Origin: JAAZMA01 sp036720245
GTDB taxonomy: Bacteria > Bacillota > Clostridia > Tissierellales > Tepidimicrobiaceae
NCBI GenBank assembly: GCA_036720245.1
Contig: DAIMNI010000001.1
Coordinates: forward strand, 62,001-126,000
Length of the DNA: 64,000 nt
Reading direction: 5' to 3'
Shown: piece by piece, positions 1-10,003 of the stretch
Position numbering within the stretch: the first letter of the stretch is position 1
How the letters are laid out: every line of letters begins with the position of its first letter
Made by a program: the position numbers and the translations under genes
The notes under the pieces: generated by a model
Told to the model about the DNA's origin: nothing
Databases searched by the model: none
Seen by the model: only the letters and a program-made list of their open reading frames with translations

Positions 1-1
1 A

Positions 2-250
2 GTTACCACTAATGGTAAGGAAGAAGAGGCTAAAAATACAGTAGTTAAAGAAAACAAAACTTTAAAAGAAGTTCCAATAGATGCAAATTTAGACGATAAG
101 GAATTAGTAGCAGTAATAGCTGCCGCCGTTGCAGCCAGTATGGGAGTAGGGATTACAGATATAAATATTAAAAGTATTAATAGAATATCTCCTTTCGAGC
201 CTATATGGGCTGAAACTGGTAGGAGAGAATATATATCAGGGAAATTATAA
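2..250 (+). CDS. Sodium-pump decarboxylase gamma/delta subunit (OadG/MmdD-like), 3' part only
   Basis: The frame is open from the window edge and ends at TAA, so only the last 82 codons are present. A charged Lys/Glu-rich linker is followed by an Ala/Val stretch (ELVAVIAAAVAASMG) and a short basic tail, the C-terminal layout of the small membrane subunit of biotin-dependent Na+-translocating decarboxylases. The membrane helix that would anchor it lies upstream, outside the window. Its neighbours are a biotin carrier and a beta subunit, which support the call. Which acyl-CoA or keto-acid the complex decarboxylates depends on the carboxyltransferase subunit, which is not in view. Confidence 0.7.
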   Translation, partial: VTTNGKEEEAKNTVVKENKTLKEVPIDANLDDKELVAVIAAAVAASMGVGITDINIKSINRISPFEPIWAETGRREYISGKL

Positions 251-278
251 AATATGAAAATAAACGGGAGGTAAAGGC

Positions 279-665
279 ATGAGAAAGTTTTTAATAAATG
301 TAAATGGAAATGAATATGAAGTTGATGTAGAAGAAATAGCAGATGGAAAGTCAGCACCTACTGCAGCTAAACCAGCATCAGCAGCACCAAAAGCACCAAA
401 GACTGCACCAAAAGTAGCAGAAGAAAAGAAAGAAGTAGTAGTAAATGAAGGTTCTGAAGTAGTATCTGCACCAATGCCAGGAACTATACTCAGTGTAAAT
501 GTAAATGAGGGAGACGAAGTTAAGGCAGGAGATATTTTACTTATATTAGAAGCTATGAAAATGGAAAATGAAATCTTAGCCCCAAGAGACGGGAAAATAT
601 CAAGTATTGGAACTTCAAAGGGTGCATCTGTAAATACTGGAGATAAATTAGTAGTAATAGACTAA
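279..665 (+). CDS. Biotin carboxyl carrier subunit of sodium-pump decarboxylase
   Basis: This 128-residue protein carries biotin on a lysine and shuttles carboxyl groups between the carboxyltransferase and the membrane beta subunit. The biotinylation motif EAMKMEN is clear, with the modified lysine at about residue 94, inside a C-terminal biotinyl-lipoyl domain (about residues 58-128). The N-terminus starts a short beta-rich segment and then a flexible Ala/Pro/Lys linker (about residues 26-48), as usual for methylmalonyl-CoA or oxaloacetate decarboxylase gamma subunits. A GGGAGG ribosome-binding site precedes the ATG. It lies 28 bp after the OadG-like gene and 24 bp before the beta subunit, so the three are one operon. 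Confidence 0.92.
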   Translation: MRKFLINVNGNEYEVDVEEIADGKSAPTAAKPASAAPKAPKTAPKVAEEKKEVVVNEGSEVVSAPMPGTILSVNVNEGDEVKAGDILLILEAMKMENEILAPRDGKISSIGTSKGASVNTGDKLVVID

Positions 666-689
666 GTAAAGGAAAGGAAGGTAGATTAA

Positions 690-1871
690 ATGCTTATAGA
701 AATATTAAAGGATTTTTTACAGAGCACAGGATTTGCAGCAATTACACCCGGACAGATCATAATGCTTTTAATATCCTTTGTCCTTCTTTACCTAGCTATT
801 AAAAAGGATTTTGAACCCCTTTTATTAATACCTATAGCTTTTGGTATGCTTTTGGCAAATTTGCCATTGGCAGGTCTTATGGCAGAACCAACGAAGGAAT
901 TTGTAATAAATCCATATACTAGGGAAATTGCCTATGAAACTACGGAGGTAGGAGGATTACTATATTATTTATATCAAGGTGTAAAACTTGGAATATATCC
1001 ACCTTTGATCTTTTTAGGAGTAGGAGCCATGACAGATTTTGGTCCATTAATAGCTAATCCAAGATCTATATTATTAGGAGCAGCAGCTCAGTTTGGGATA
1101 TTCTTTACTTTTATTGGAGCAACAATACTAGGTTTTTCAGGACCACAGGCAGCAAGTATTGGTATCATAGGTGGAGCAGACGGGCCTACAGCTCTTTATT
1201 TAACATCTAAATTGGCACCTGAACTATTAGGGCCTATAGCAGTAGCAGCCTATTCTTATATGGCATTAGTACCTATAATACAACCGCCAATAATGAAGGC
1301 TCTAACTACGGAAGAAGAAAGAAAAATAGTAATGGAACAATTAAGACCAGTATCTAAAAAGGAAAAGATTATATTTCCAATAATGATCACAGTACTTGTT
1401 ACATTATTATTACCTTCAGCAGGGCCATTAATAGGAATGTTAATGCTAGGTAATTTAATGAGAGAATCAGGAGTAGTAGGAAGATTAAGCGAAACAGCAC
1501 AAAATGAATTGATGAATATAGTAACAATATTTTTAGGTATAACAGTTGGAGCCACTGCCAATGCAGAAACATTTCTTTCTCCAGACACTATAAAAATAAT
1601 AGTATTAGGTTTAATAGCCTTCTCCATAGGAACGGCAGCAGGAGTTTTATTTGGGAAAATCATGTGTAAAACATCAGGTGGCAAAGTAAATCCACTAATA
1701 GGTTCAGCAGGAGTATCTGCAGTACCAATGGCAGCTAGAGTATCTCAGAAGGTAGGACAAGAGGCTAATCCAGCTAATTTCCTATTAATGCATGCCATGG
1801 GACCAAATGTGGCAGGAGTTATAGGTTCTGCAGTAGCAGCAGGATTGTTATTGATGTTTTTCGGTGGATAA
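690..1871 (+). CDS. Na+-translocating decarboxylase beta subunit (OadB/MmdB/GcdB family)
   Basis: This 393-residue integral membrane protein decarboxylates carboxybiotin and couples it to sodium export. It has about ten hydrophobic segments and the family signatures [13 protein letters not shown] (about residues 157-169, containing the Asp implicated in Na+ transport), NAETFLSP and a C-terminal [15 protein letters not shown]. Length fits the family. It is the last gene of the visible decarboxylase operon. Substrate (oxaloacetate, methylmalonyl-CoA, glutaconyl-CoA or malonate) cannot be told from this subunit. Confidence 0.93.
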   Translation: MLIEILKDFLQSTGFAAITPGQIIMLLISFVLLYLAIKKDFEPLLLIPIAFGMLLANLPLAGLMAEPTKEFVINPYTREIAYETTEVGGLLYYLYQGVKLGIYPPLIFLGVGAMTDFGPLIANPRSILLGAAAQFGIFFTFIGATILGFSGPQAASIGIIGGADGPTALYLTSKLAPELLGPIAVAAYSYMALVPIIQPPIMKALTTEEERKIVMEQLRPVSKKEKIIFPIMITVLVTLLLPSAGPLIGMLMLGNLMRESGVVGRLSETAQNELMNIVTIFLGITVGATANAETFLSPDTIKIIVLGLIAFSIGTAAGVLFGKIMCKTSGGKVNPLIGSAGVSAVPMAARVSQKVGQEANPANFLLMHAMGPNVAGVIGSAVAAGLLLMFFGG

Positions 1872-1981
1872 TATATAATATTTATAAAGTTGGCTGGCAT
1901 CTTTTTTTAAAGAGCTGGACAGAATAAATAGAACAAAAAATAACGACTGGTATCCGAAAGGAACTAGAGCGGAGGGATAAT
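1872..1981 (+). other. Short intergenic leader before ECF gene, no recognised element
   Basis: The 110 bases hold a run of seven T after GGCATC without a convincing left arm, and a G/A-rich stretch before the ribosome-binding site GGAGGG. I looked for preQ1, THF, TPP and cobalamin riboswitch cores and recognised none. The 14 bases at 1898-1911 match the right flank of the 46-bp terminator repeats at 7511 and 13859, so this may be a degraded relative or chance. Confidence 0.3.
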
Positions 1982-2737
1982 ATGATTAAAGAAGGAAAGA
2001 AATTATCTGTAAGAAAAATGGCTGTTGTAGGTGTATTAGGTGGCCTATCCATAGCCTTAGGCTTGACACCTTTGGCTTTTATTCCTGTAGGCCCTACTAG
2101 AGCAACTATAATGCATATACCTGTAATTATAGGTGCAATATTAGAAGGACCTATAGTAGGAGGATTAATAGGTTTAATATTTGGGTTATCTAGCATGTTT
2201 CAGGCAGCTACTAACCCAACTCCTGTATCCTTTATATTTTTAAATCCATTAGTATCAGTATTACCTAGAGTATTAATTGGAATTGTAGCCCATTATGTAT
2301 ATAAGGGGGCTAAAGATTTAGGTGAAAATAAAATTCTATGGATATTTAGATTATTATGGATAGGAATGATTTCTTATTTATTCTATGGAATATATAATGG
2401 AATTAAATTAAATAATGGAATGGGAACAATATTTATAAATATTATTTTAATAGCTTTAACTTTAGCATTTGGAATTTATGGTCAGAAAAAATTAAAAGGC
2501 AAAGCTATTCCAGTAACCATAGCAGCAATTTTAGGAACTCTAACTAATACAATAGGAGTTTTATCTATGGTGTACTTCTTATATGCAGAAAAATTTGTTG
2601 AAAGCCTTGGGCAAAATCCAGATATGGCAGGGAAGATTATATTTGGAATTGGAATAACAAATGGAATTCCAGAAATTATAATAGGAACTATAATAGTTAC
2701 CAATGTAGTAGCTGCATTAAATAATAGAGTAAAATAG
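1982..2737 (+). CDS. ECF transporter S component, probable pantothenate uptake
   Basis: The protein (251 residues) is very hydrophobic with about six membrane segments and the ECF S-component pattern near the N-terminus: a short basic start ([19 protein letters not shown]), a [19 protein letters not shown] stretch and a Gly-rich second helix pair. Such proteins bind a vitamin and dock onto a shared EcfA/A'/T energy module, which is not in this window. The gene is 10 bp upstream of coaX, so pantothenate is the likeliest ligand; that is inference from context. Folate, riboflavin or another vitamin cannot be excluded. Confidence 0.75.
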   Translation: MIKEGKKLSVRKMAVVGVLGGLSIALGLTPLAFIPVGPTRATIMHIPVIIGAILEGPIVGGLIGLIFGLSSMFQAATNPTPVSFIFLNPLVSVLPRVLIGIVAHYVYKGAKDLGENKILWIFRLLWIGMISYLFYGIYNGIKLNNGMGTIFINIILIALTLAFGIYGQKKLKGKAIPVTIAAILGTLTNTIGVLSMVYFLYAEKFVESLGQNPDMAGKIIFGIGITNGIPEIIIGTIIVTNVVAALNNRVK

Positions 2738-2747
2738 AGGTGGTAAA

Positions 2748-3521
2748 ATGTTATTAGTAATAGATGTAGGTAATACTAATATAGTATTTGGAGTATATGA
2801 AAAGGATAAATTATTATATGACTGGAGAATAGCTACAGAAAAAAATAAAACTTCTGATGAATATGGACTACTATTTGAACAAATATTTAAATACCATGGC
2901 ATCTGTCCTAAAGATGTAAAAGATGTAATAATGTCATCAGTAGTGCCTACATTGATGCATACATTTTCCGCCATGTGTATTAAATATTTTGAAAAAGAAC
3001 CTATAATCGTAGGTCCAGGAGTAAAAACTGGAATGAATATTAAATATGACAATCCAAAAGAAGTGGGAGCAGATAGAATAGTCAATGCAGTAGCAGCCTA
3101 TGAAAAATATGGAGGGCCTATAATAATTGTAGATTTTGGCACTGCCATTACCTTCTGTGCTGTATCCAAAAATGGGGAATATTTAGGAGGTGCTATAGCA
3201 CCGGGAATTCAAATTTCTAGTGAAGCCTTATTTATGAGGACGGCAAAACTTCCTAAAGTAGAACTAACAAAGCCCGATACAGTTATTTCAAAAAACACAG
3301 TAAATAGTATTCAATCTGGTTTAATCTATGGATATATAGGATTAGTAGATTATATTGTAGAAAAAATGATGGAAGAATTAAAAGACGAAGGGGAAGTTAA
3401 AACTGTAATTGGAACGGGCGGATTTTCTTCCCTAATAGGAAGTGAATCCAAATATATAAATAAAATTGACAAATTACTAACCTTTGATGGACTTAGGATT
3501 ATATATGAAAGAAACAAGTAG
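2748..3521 (+). CDS. coaX: Type III pantothenate kinase
   Basis: CoaX phosphorylates pantothenate in the first step of coenzyme A synthesis. The 257-residue protein opens with the phosphate-binding motif [12 protein letters not shown] (residues 6-17). Further on come [17 protein letters not shown] and [12 protein letters not shown] (about residues 107-143), the family's second and third signatures, and a C-terminal GTGGFSSLI. Length is typical. It follows the ECF S component with a 10-bp gap and an AGAGGTGG ribosome-binding site. A long hairpin overlaps its stop codon. Confidence 0.96.
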   Translation: MLLVIDVGNTNIVFGVYEKDKLLYDWRIATEKNKTSDEYGLLFEQIFKYHGICPKDVKDVIMSSVVPTLMHTFSAMCIKYFEKEPIIVGPGVKTGMNIKYDNPKEVGADRIVNAVAAYEKYGGPIIIVDFGTAITFCAVSKNGEYLGGAIAPGIQISSEALFMRTAKLPKVELTKPDTVISKNTVNSIQSGLIYGYIGLVDYIVEKMMEELKDEGEVKTVIGTGGFSSLIGSESKYINKIDKLLTFDGLRIIYERNK

Positions 3522-3540
3522 CCATTTGGCTACTTGTTTC
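3511..3540 (+). terminator. Hairpin overlapping coaX stop
   Basis: A 13-bp perfect inverted repeat (GAAACAAGTAGCC / GGCTACTTGTTTC) with an ATTT loop starts inside the last codons of coaX. There is no long T tract after it, so termination may be partial and dusB may be reached by readthrough. Confidence 0.65.
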
Positions 3541-3558
3541 CTAATATGAGGTGAAAAA

Positions 3559-4500
3559 ATGCAAATAGGCAATGTGGAAATTAAAAATAATATTTTCTTG
3601 GCACCTATGGCAGGGGTTACAGATAGTAGTTATAGAATAATAGCAAGGGAAATGGGAGCAGGCTTAGTAACTACAGAAATGATAAGTGCCAAGGGATTAT
3701 ATTATAAAGATGAGAACACCAAAAAATTAACTACTATAGATCCTAGAGAAAATCCAATTGCCCTACAAATATTTGGTTCAGACCCCAAAATTATGGCAAT
3801 AGTTACAGAAAAATATATTAATCCTAGAAAAGATATAGATATAATAGATATAAATATGGGCTGCCCTGCACCTAAAATTGTCAAAAATGGAGAGGGCTCA
3901 GCTTTAATGAAAAACCCTTCTCTAATAAGGGATATATTAAGGGAAATGGTAAAGGCATCTAATAAACCAATTACATTAAAAATACGTATGGGATGGGATC
4001 ATGATAATATTAATGGAATAGAAATAGGAAAAATTGCAGAAGAAGAGGGTGTATCCGCATTAACTATTCACGGACGAACTAGGGATATGTTTTATTCAGG
4101 AGTTGCTGATTGGGACTATATTAAAAGTGTAAAGGAAAACCTTAGTATTCCCATTATAGGAAATGGGGATATATTCAAGCCAATAGATGCTATAAGAATG
4201 ATGGAATACACAAATTGTGATGGGGTAGCCATAGGTAGAGGGGCTATGGGAAATCCTTGGATATTTAAAGGTACAAATCCAAGCCCAGAAGAAAAAATAG
4301 ATATGGCCATAAGGCATTTAGATTTATTATGCAATATGAAGGGAGAATATATTGGAGTAAAGGAAATGAGAAAACATATTTCTTGGTACTTAAAGGGACT
4401 TAAGAATTCTAATACAATAAAAAATGAAATAAATACTATAAATGAAAAAACTAAAATGGTAAATACTTTATTAGAATATAAATTACAGCTAAATCAGTAA
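3559..4500 (+). CDS. dusB: tRNA-dihydrouridine synthase
   Basis: This flavin enzyme reduces uridines in the tRNA D-loop. The 313-residue protein starts with the FMN-barrel motif NNIFLAPMAGVTDSSYR. It has the active-site segment DINMGCPAPKIVKNGEGSAL with the catalytic Cys at about residue 102. TIHGRTRDMFYSG and GNGDIF follow, the last two being FMN phosphate-binding loops. The C-terminal helical domain is present. It is a normal DusB-type length. A GAGGTG ribosome-binding site precedes ATG. Confidence 0.93.
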   Translation: MQIGNVEIKNNIFLAPMAGVTDSSYRIIAREMGAGLVTTEMISAKGLYYKDENTKKLTTIDPRENPIALQIFGSDPKIMAIVTEKYINPRKDIDIIDINMGCPAPKIVKNGEGSALMKNPSLIRDILREMVKASNKPITLKIRMGWDHDNINGIEIGKIAEEEGVSALTIHGRTRDMFYSGVADWDYIKSVKENLSIPIIGNGDIFKPIDAIRMMEYTNCDGVAIGRGAMGNPWIFKGTNPSPEEKIDMAIRHLDLLCNMKGEYIGVKEMRKHISWYLKGLKNSNTIKNEINTINEKTKMVNTLLEYKLQLNQ

Positions 4501-4556
4501 TACCTAAAGAATATTTCTCATATAATACATTACCAAATAGGTAAAGGGGTGGTTTT

Positions 4557-5435
4557 ATTGGGTTTTTATATATTGTAGAGGAGGGGAACACAAACACTTT
4601 CCAAAAATTAATCCAAAAATTAAAGCCAAGAATTGTAGATATTATCTATGATAATGAGGAAAACAAAATAGGTATAATTAGCAAATTTAATTTAGAGGAC
4701 AGGGAAGATACTGAAAAATTAATTAAAAAGATAAATAAAGTAAAAGAAAAAGATACAAAATATTTGCTTATAGAGAATATAAATCTATTTAGTAGGGAAA
4801 ACATCAATAGAATTGAAAATGAAACTAATTTAAAAGTCCTAGATGGAATAAATATAAAATCTCATTATCTTCCAATAGTTTTAAAAAAATTGTATATATT
4901 ATTAGATGAAAGTTTAGAAGAAAAAGAAATATTGCTTTTTTGTGGAGATAAAAAAATAACAGAGAATTTTATATTAGCTTTATGTAAGGATGCAAAATTT
5001 ATTACCCTAGCGGGAGATAATGAAAAAATAATAGAAGACATATCCAAAAGCATATTAGAAAACACAGGATTATCTATTTTTTACTCTAAAAACATAGATA
5101 GAATTTTAAAAAATTATTCTATCATAATTAATTTAAATGAAAATACAGAAATTAATATGGCTAAGGTTAGAAAAGGAGCTATAATTTTTGATTTTAGTTT
5201 TGAAAAGGTTTTAAAGGATTCAGAAAGCTATGGAATTATAGGGGATTTTATATTTAAAACAGATGGATTAAATATTAAGAAGAATCCATATATAGAAAAT
5301 AATATATCCTCTCATATATATGAATATTTTAACAGGGCAAGAATAGAGGATTTAAAAGGATTATTAATAGGAAAACAGGAATATAGCCCTGAAAATTTCA
5401 TAGATGTTAAAATTAGACAAAATAGAAGACTATAA
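4557..5435 (+). CDS. Conserved-looking unknown protein, apparent ATT start
   Basis: I do not recognise this family. The frame is open back to 4545 and contains no ATG, GTG or TTG with a ribosome-binding site at its beginning; the first plausible initiator is ATT, sitting 4 bases after a good AAGGGGTGG site. The protein would be 292 residues. The first residues read as a natural beta strand (GFLYIVEEGN). The middle looks Rossmann-like, alternating strands and helices (KEILLFCGDKKI, IIINLNENTEI). The codon use matches its neighbours. A TTG at 4764 would remove 69 well-behaved codons. It lies between dusB and greA. No membrane segments are seen. Confidence 0.6.
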   Translation: MGFLYIVEEGNTNTFQKLIQKLKPRIVDIIYDNEENKIGIISKFNLEDREDTEKLIKKINKVKEKDTKYLLIENINLFSRENINRIENETNLKVLDGINIKSHYLPIVLKKLYILLDESLEEKEILLFCGDKKITENFILALCKDAKFITLAGDNEKIIEDISKSILENTGLSIFYSKNIDRILKNYSIIINLNENTEINMAKVRKGAIIFDFSFEKVLKDSESYGIIGDFIFKTDGLNIKKNPYIENNISSHIYEYFNRARIEDLKGLLIGKQEYSPENFIDVKIRQNRRL

Positions 5436-5439
5436 TAAC

Positions 5440-5468
5440 TTGACAATAGGCATTAGCTTGTTTATAAT
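5440..5468 (+). promoter_or_regulatory. Consensus sigma-A promoter for greA-lysS
   Basis: TTGACA and TATAAT are separated by 17 bases, an exact match to the vegetative promoter consensus, about 75 bases before the greA start. Confidence 0.85.
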
Positions 5469-5541
5469 ATTTTTCATATATGTATATAATAAATTCGTTT
5501 AAAAGGCAAATTGACCAAATTATGGAAAAGGAGAGAGTTAG

Positions 5542-6018
5542 ATGGCTGAAAAAGCTGTATTTTTGACTGAAGAGGGGCTAAACAAATTAGAAAATGAATT
5601 AGATGAATTAAAAACTATCAAAAGAAGGGAAATTGCAGAAAAGATAAAACAAGCCTTGGCTTTTGGGGATATATCTGAGAATTCCGAGTACGATCAAGCA
5701 AAGAACGAGCAGGCCCAATTAGAAGAAAGAATAGCAAAATTAGAAATGATACTTAGAAATGCAAAATTAATAGATGATGAGGACATCACTACAGATGTAG
5801 TAAGCGTAGGTTCTAAAGTTATGGTAAAGGATTTAGAATACGATGAGGAAATGGAATATATTATAGTAGGTTCCGCAGAAGCAGATCCATATGAAGGAAA
5901 GATTTCCAACGAATCCCCAGTAGGCTCTGCCTTACTTGGCAAAAAACAAGAAGAAATTGTAGAGGTACATGTACCGGATGGAATTATAAAATACCAAATC
6001 CTAAGTATCACTAGATAA
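5542..6018 (+). CDS. greA: Transcription elongation factor GreA
   Basis: GreA enters the RNA polymerase secondary channel and stimulates cleavage of backtracked transcripts. The 158-residue protein has the two expected parts. An N-terminal coiled coil (residues 8-75) carries the acidic tip sequence [15 protein letters not shown]. The C-terminal FKBP-like domain has VGSAEADP and [11 protein letters not shown]. It has its own consensus promoter. The lysS start is 17 bp downstream, so they are cotranscribed, an arrangement common in Firmicutes. Confidence 0.97.
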   Translation: MAEKAVFLTEEGLNKLENELDELKTIKRREIAEKIKQALAFGDISENSEYDQAKNEQAQLEERIAKLEMILRNAKLIDDEDITTDVVSVGSKVMVKDLEYDEEMEYIIVGSAEADPYEGKISNESPVGSALLGKKQEEIVEVHVPDGIIKYQILSITR

Positions 6019-6035
6019 AAGGAGGTTAAAATTTA

Positions 6036-7508
6036 GTGTCAGAAGACAATCTTAATGAAATGCTTATGATGAGAAGGGAAAAATTAGAAGAGTTAAAGGA
6101 AATGGGGGAAAACCCCTTTCTAATAGAAAAGTACGATTGTACTCATCATAGTAGCACAATAAAGGAAAATTTTGAAGAATTAGAAGGAAAAACTGTATCA
6201 GTTGCAGGGAGGATAATGTCTAGAAGAGGTCATGGTAAAGTTAATTTTATGGATCTTCAAGACAGTCAAGGAAAAATTCAATTATTTGTTCAAATGAATG
6301 CACTAGGAGAAGAAGCCTATAATAAATTACATTTATTAGATTTAGGAGATATTGTAGGGGCAAAGGGAGAAGTATTTAGAACTAAAACAGGCGAAGTATC
6401 TATAAGGGTAAAAGAATTAAAATTACTTACAAAATCCTTACAAATATTACCTGAAAAGTTCCATGGTTTGAAGGATCAAGATTTAAGATATAGGCAAAGA
6501 TATGTAGATTTAATAGTAAATCCAGAAGTAAAAGAAACTTTTATACTTAGATCTAAAATAATAAAAGCTATAAGGGAATATCTAGATAATAGAGGTTTTC
6601 TAGAAGTAGACACACCAATATTAAACACTATATCAGGTGGAGCTACTGCTAGACCATTTATCACTCATCACAATACGCTAGACATTGATATGTACTTACG
6701 TATAGCTAATGAATTGTACTTAAAAAGGCTAATAGTAGGTGGTTTTGATAAGGTATATGAAATGGGTAGAATGTTTAGAAATGAAGGTATGAGTCCTAAA
6801 CATAATCCAGAATTTACTAACATTGAGCTATATCAAGCCTATGCAAATTATGAAGATATGATGGAGCTTACAGAAGAACTAGTAGCTTATGTAGCGGAAG
6901 AAACACTAGGTTCACCAAAAATAGAATATCAAGGAACTGAAATAGACCTAACTCCACCTTGGAGAAGGATCACTATGATAGATTTAGTAAAAGAATATAC
7001 TGGAGTAGATTTTAACACTATAGATTCTGACGAAGAAGCTAGGGAAATTGCTAAGGCCAAAGGCTTAGAAATAGACGCAGGAATGAAAAGGGGCAATATA
7101 ATTAATGAAATGTTTGAAGAATTTTGTGAAGTTCATTTAATTCAGCCAACTTTTGTAACCCATTATCCTGTAGAAGTTTCTCCATTAGCAAAAAGAAATG
7201 CTAAAGACCCAAGATTAACCAATAGGTTTGAAGCTTTTATGAATTCTTGGGAAATAGCCAATGCATATAGTGAATTAAATGACCCAATAGATCAAAAAGA
7301 AAGATTTAAAGAACAAGAAGCACAAAGGGAAGCAGGAGACAGCGAAGCCCATATGATGGACTTAGACTTTGTAAATGCACTAGAAGTAGGCCTACCACCT
7401 ACAGGAGGCTTAGGAATAGGTATAGATAGATTAATAATACTTTTAACAAATCAACCAAGTATTAGAGATGTACTTCTATTCCCAACTATGAAACCAGTAG
7501 AAGAATAG
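6036..7508 (+). CDS. lysS: Lysyl-tRNA synthetase, class II
   Basis: This enzyme attaches lysine to tRNA-Lys. The 490-residue protein has an N-terminal OB-fold tRNA-binding domain (about residues 55-150) with [12 protein letters not shown]. The class II core follows: motif 2 [15 protein letters not shown], and motif 3 [14 protein letters not shown] near the C-terminus. The start is GTG, placed 7 bases after an AAAGGAGG site. Length is typical. The gene ends in an intrinsic terminator that is duplicated 6.3 kb downstream. Confidence 0.97.
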   Translation: MSEDNLNEMLMMRREKLEELKEMGENPFLIEKYDCTHHSSTIKENFEELEGKTVSVAGRIMSRRGHGKVNFMDLQDSQGKIQLFVQMNALGEEAYNKLHLLDLGDIVGAKGEVFRTKTGEVSIRVKELKLLTKSLQILPEKFHGLKDQDLRYRQRYVDLIVNPEVKETFILRSKIIKAIREYLDNRGFLEVDTPILNTISGGATARPFITHHNTLDIDMYLRIANELYLKRLIVGGFDKVYEMGRMFRNEGMSPKHNPEFTNIELYQAYANYEDMMELTEELVAYVAEETLGSPKIEYQGTEIDLTPPWRRITMIDLVKEYTGVDFNTIDSDEEAREIAKAKGLEIDAGMKRGNIINEMFEEFCEVHLIQPTFVTHYPVEVSPLAKRNAKDPRLTNRFEAFMNSWEIANAYSELNDPIDQKERFKEQEAQREAGDSEAHMMDLDFVNALEVGLPPTGGLGIGIDRLIILLTNQPSIRDVLLFPTMKPVEE

Positions 7509-7510
7509 AT

Positions 7511-7556
7511 TTAAAAAGATGGCAAGGGGACGTTTTGATTGCCATCTTTTTTTAAA
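7511..7556 (+). terminator. lysS terminator; copy 1 of a 46-bp direct repeat
   Basis: A 13-bp stem (AAAAAGATGGCAA / TTGCCATCTTTTT) with a 13-base loop is followed by a T run. The whole 46 bases, loop included, recur without a mismatch at 13859-13904. Identity in the loop, which termination does not require, points to a duplication and not to convergence. Confidence 0.9.
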
Positions 7557-7611
7557 TTGTACAAACTCTAAAAGTAAGTAAAACACACAAATTGAAATAG
7601 TTTAACTTCAT

Positions 7612-7639
7612 AAAAACGGGCTTTAAATAGCCCGTTTTT
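7612..7639. terminator. Second intrinsic terminator hairpin
   Basis: An 11-bp perfect stem (AAAAACGGGCT / AGCCCGTTTTT) with a TTAAAT loop works in either direction. It lies between the lysS terminator and the PTS regulator's promoter. Confidence 0.85.
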
Positions 7640-7727
7640 GTATTGGGGCTTAATCATAAATAGTTCAATATTTCCAGTTTAATTCGAATGGAAAAAACTT
7701 AAAGGAAAAGGTTTTTTAAAAATAATG

Positions 7728-7736
7728 TGTTATAAT
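7728..7736 (+). promoter_or_regulatory. Extended -10 promoter for the PTS cassette
   Basis: TGTTATAAT is an extended -10 element without a good -35 box. The leader to the regulator start is about 110 bases; I see no antiterminator-type hairpin in it. Confidence 0.5.
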
Positions 7737-7851
7737 TATATTTAAGAAATACAGGAAGTTCAATAAAAAGTTATTATAATTGAGTAAAGAATAATAAGGT
7801 TAGAAAATTGGAATAGTTCATTATTTCAATTTTGACCAAGGAGGAAATTCT

Positions 7852-9960
7852 ATGCAGCTCGATAAAAGATGTATAGCAATTTTGCAATATTTAAGAGAAA
7901 AAAAGGATTTTGTCAATATAGAAACTCTAGCAGAAACTTATTCTGTTGTTGATAGAACCATTAGATATGATATTGATAAAATTGAAAAGTTTCTTGTAAA
8001 GAATGGATTTGATTATTTAGATAGGGAATATGGGAAAGGCGTAAGATTAAAAAATAGTAAAGGTTTAGAAGAGTTCATAGATAAATTTGTAAATACAGAG
8101 ACCCCTTATAGATATAACTATTCTAAGGAGGAAAGACAAAAGATAATTATTCTGCAATTGCTTCAATCTAATGAAGCCATGCAGATATCTAATTTTGAGA
8201 AGAGGTTAAATATATCCAGGAATACAGTACTTAAGGAGCTGGATATAGTAGGAAAATGGCTAGAAGAAAAAGAATTACGACTTATAAGAAAACCAAGAAT
8301 TGGATTATATATTGAAGGAAGTGAAATAAAAAAGAGAAAGGCAATAGCAGATATTGTTTCTAAAACTATAGATACTGAAGAAATAATTAATTATTTGGGC
8401 AATAAGATTGCTATAAATAAAATCAATAATTTTCAGCTTGAAACTCTTTTTTCAGAAATAGATTTAGAATTTCTCAATACTTTAATAAATTATGCAGAAA
8501 ATGAATTAAATAGAAGGTTTAGCGATGAGGCATATACCAATTTAATAACCCATATTTCAATAATGATAAAAAGGATACAATTAGGTAAAAAAATATATAT
8601 TCCCGATACCAACTATGAATATATTCAAAATACAGAAGAGTATACGATATCTAAAGAAATGGTAGAAAGAATTGAGAAAAAGTTCAGTATAGCTGTGCCT
8701 GAAGAAGAAGTAGAGTATATTGCTCTTCATCTACTAGGAGCAAAATCATTAGAATTCAGAGATGTAGAAAAAGACGATCTTTATAATGTTGTTGAAACCA
8801 TGACCTTAGAAATAGAAGATATATATAATGTAGTATTTACAAATAGGGAGAGGATAATAGAGGATCTGGTAGTTCACTTAAGGCCTACTATATATAGAAT
8901 AAAGTTTGATTTAAAACTATATAATCCCTTATACGATAGCATAGTGGAAAACTATAAAGAATTATTTGATAATACGAAGTTTGTTTTAAGACATTTAGAA
9001 AGATATATAGGAAAAGAAATAGGAGAACATGAAATATCTTATGTTACTTTGCATTTTGGGGCAGCATTAAAAAATTCTTCCAATAGGGAAAAGACAAGGC
9101 CAAAGGTAATAGTGGTTTGTAGTACTGGTATAGGTACTTCAAAGATGGTAGCTACACAGATTAGTGAAAGATATGATATGGAGATAGTAGATACATTGTC
9201 TCTTAGGAGTTTGAAAAATTACACTGGAGACTATGACTATATAATTAGCACTATAGATATACCTGATTTAGAGCCTTCAGAGTATATAAAGGTCAGTTCA
9301 TTAATGTTAAAGAAAGATTTTGATGAGCTAGAGAAACATTTTAATCCAATATATGCTGAACCTAGTAAAAATGATGATACTTTAGTTATTAAACTAATGA
9401 ATATTATAGATAAATATACCATTATAAAGGATAGGGAAAGACTAGAATATGAACTTCTATACGAGATAAAAGAACATAGGAAGCCTATGCTTTATGAAAG
9501 GAGAACTTATATGTTAAAGGATTTGCTTAAAAGAGATGTAATTGAATTGAATGTTGAATGTAAAGATTGGAAAGAAGCCATATTGAAAGGGAGTCAAATC
9601 TTAATTACTAAAGGATTTATTGAAGAAAGCTATACTAAAGCAATATTTAAAAGTTTCGAGGAAAATGGTCCCTATATGGTAATAGCACCTGGTATTGTCC
9701 TTGCTCATTCTAGACCTGAAGATGGAGTTAATAGAGTATGTATGAGTTTGATTACTTTAAAAGAGGGAATAAACTTTGGCAATGAAAGTAACGACCCAGT
9801 AAGGCTGATAGTTACCTTTGGTGCAATAGATAGCAAAAGTCATTTAAAAGCTTTATCACAATTGGTGGAATTATTTATGAATGATAAGGATATTAATAAA
9901 ATCATATCTTCAACCACTAAAGATGATGTGCTAGATGTAATTTATAAATATTCAAAGTAA
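7852..9960 (+). CDS. PTS-controlled transcriptional regulator: HTH-HTH-PRD-PRD-EIIB-EIIA
   Basis: A 702-residue BglG/MtlR-type activator. Domains in order: an HTH_11 DNA-binding domain (about residues 5-60); a second Mga-like HTH (about 95-155); two PTS-regulation domains (about 185-295 and 300-405) with histidines in YIALHLLGAK and YVTLHFGAAL; an EIIB-like domain with the phospho-Cys motif CSTGIGTSK (Cys about 423); and a C-terminal EIIA domain with LAHSRPEDG (His about 619). Phosphorylation by HPr and EII proteins would set its activity. It heads the PTS cassette. No separate EIIA gene is present, so its EIIA domain may also serve transport. The sugar is unknown. Confidence 0.9.
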   Translation: MQLDKRCIAILQYLREKKDFVNIETLAETYSVVDRTIRYDIDKIEKFLVKNGFDYLDREYGKGVRLKNSKGLEEFIDKFVNTETPYRYNYSKEERQKIIILQLLQSNEAMQISNFEKRLNISRNTVLKELDIVGKWLEEKELRLIRKPRIGLYIEGSEIKKRKAIADIVSKTIDTEEIINYLGNKIAINKINNFQLETLFSEIDLEFLNTLINYAENELNRRFSDEAYTNLITHISIMIKRIQLGKKIYIPDTNYEYIQNTEEYTISKEMVERIEKKFSIAVPEEEVEYIALHLLGAKSLEFRDVEKDDLYNVVETMTLEIEDIYNVVFTNRERIIEDLVVHLRPTIYRIKFDLKLYNPLYDSIVENYKELFDNTKFVLRHLERYIGKEIGEHEISYVTLHFGAALKNSSNREKTRPKVIVVCSTGIGTSKMVATQISERYDMEIVDTLSLRSLKNYTGDYDYIISTIDIPDLEPSEYIKVSSLMLKKDFDELEKHFNPIYAEPSKNDDTLVIKLMNIIDKYTIIKDRERLEYELLYEIKEHRKPMLYERRTYMLKDLLKRDVIELNVECKDWKEAILKGSQILITKGFIEESYTKAIFKSFEENGPYMVIAPGIVLAHSRPEDGVNRVCMSLITLKEGINFGNESNDPVRLIVTFGAIDSKSHLKALSQLVELFMNDKDINKIISSTTKDDVLDVIYKYSK

Positions 9961-10003
9961 GAGATTTGGTAGTATTAAGTAGCATTTTTAAGGAGGGGAT
10001 TTA

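Noticed and set aside
1898..1911. Possible third copy of the 46-bp terminator repeat after the decarboxylase operon
   Set aside because: Only 14 bases (catctttttttaaa) match and the left arm of the hairpin is missing, so it is too short to claim.
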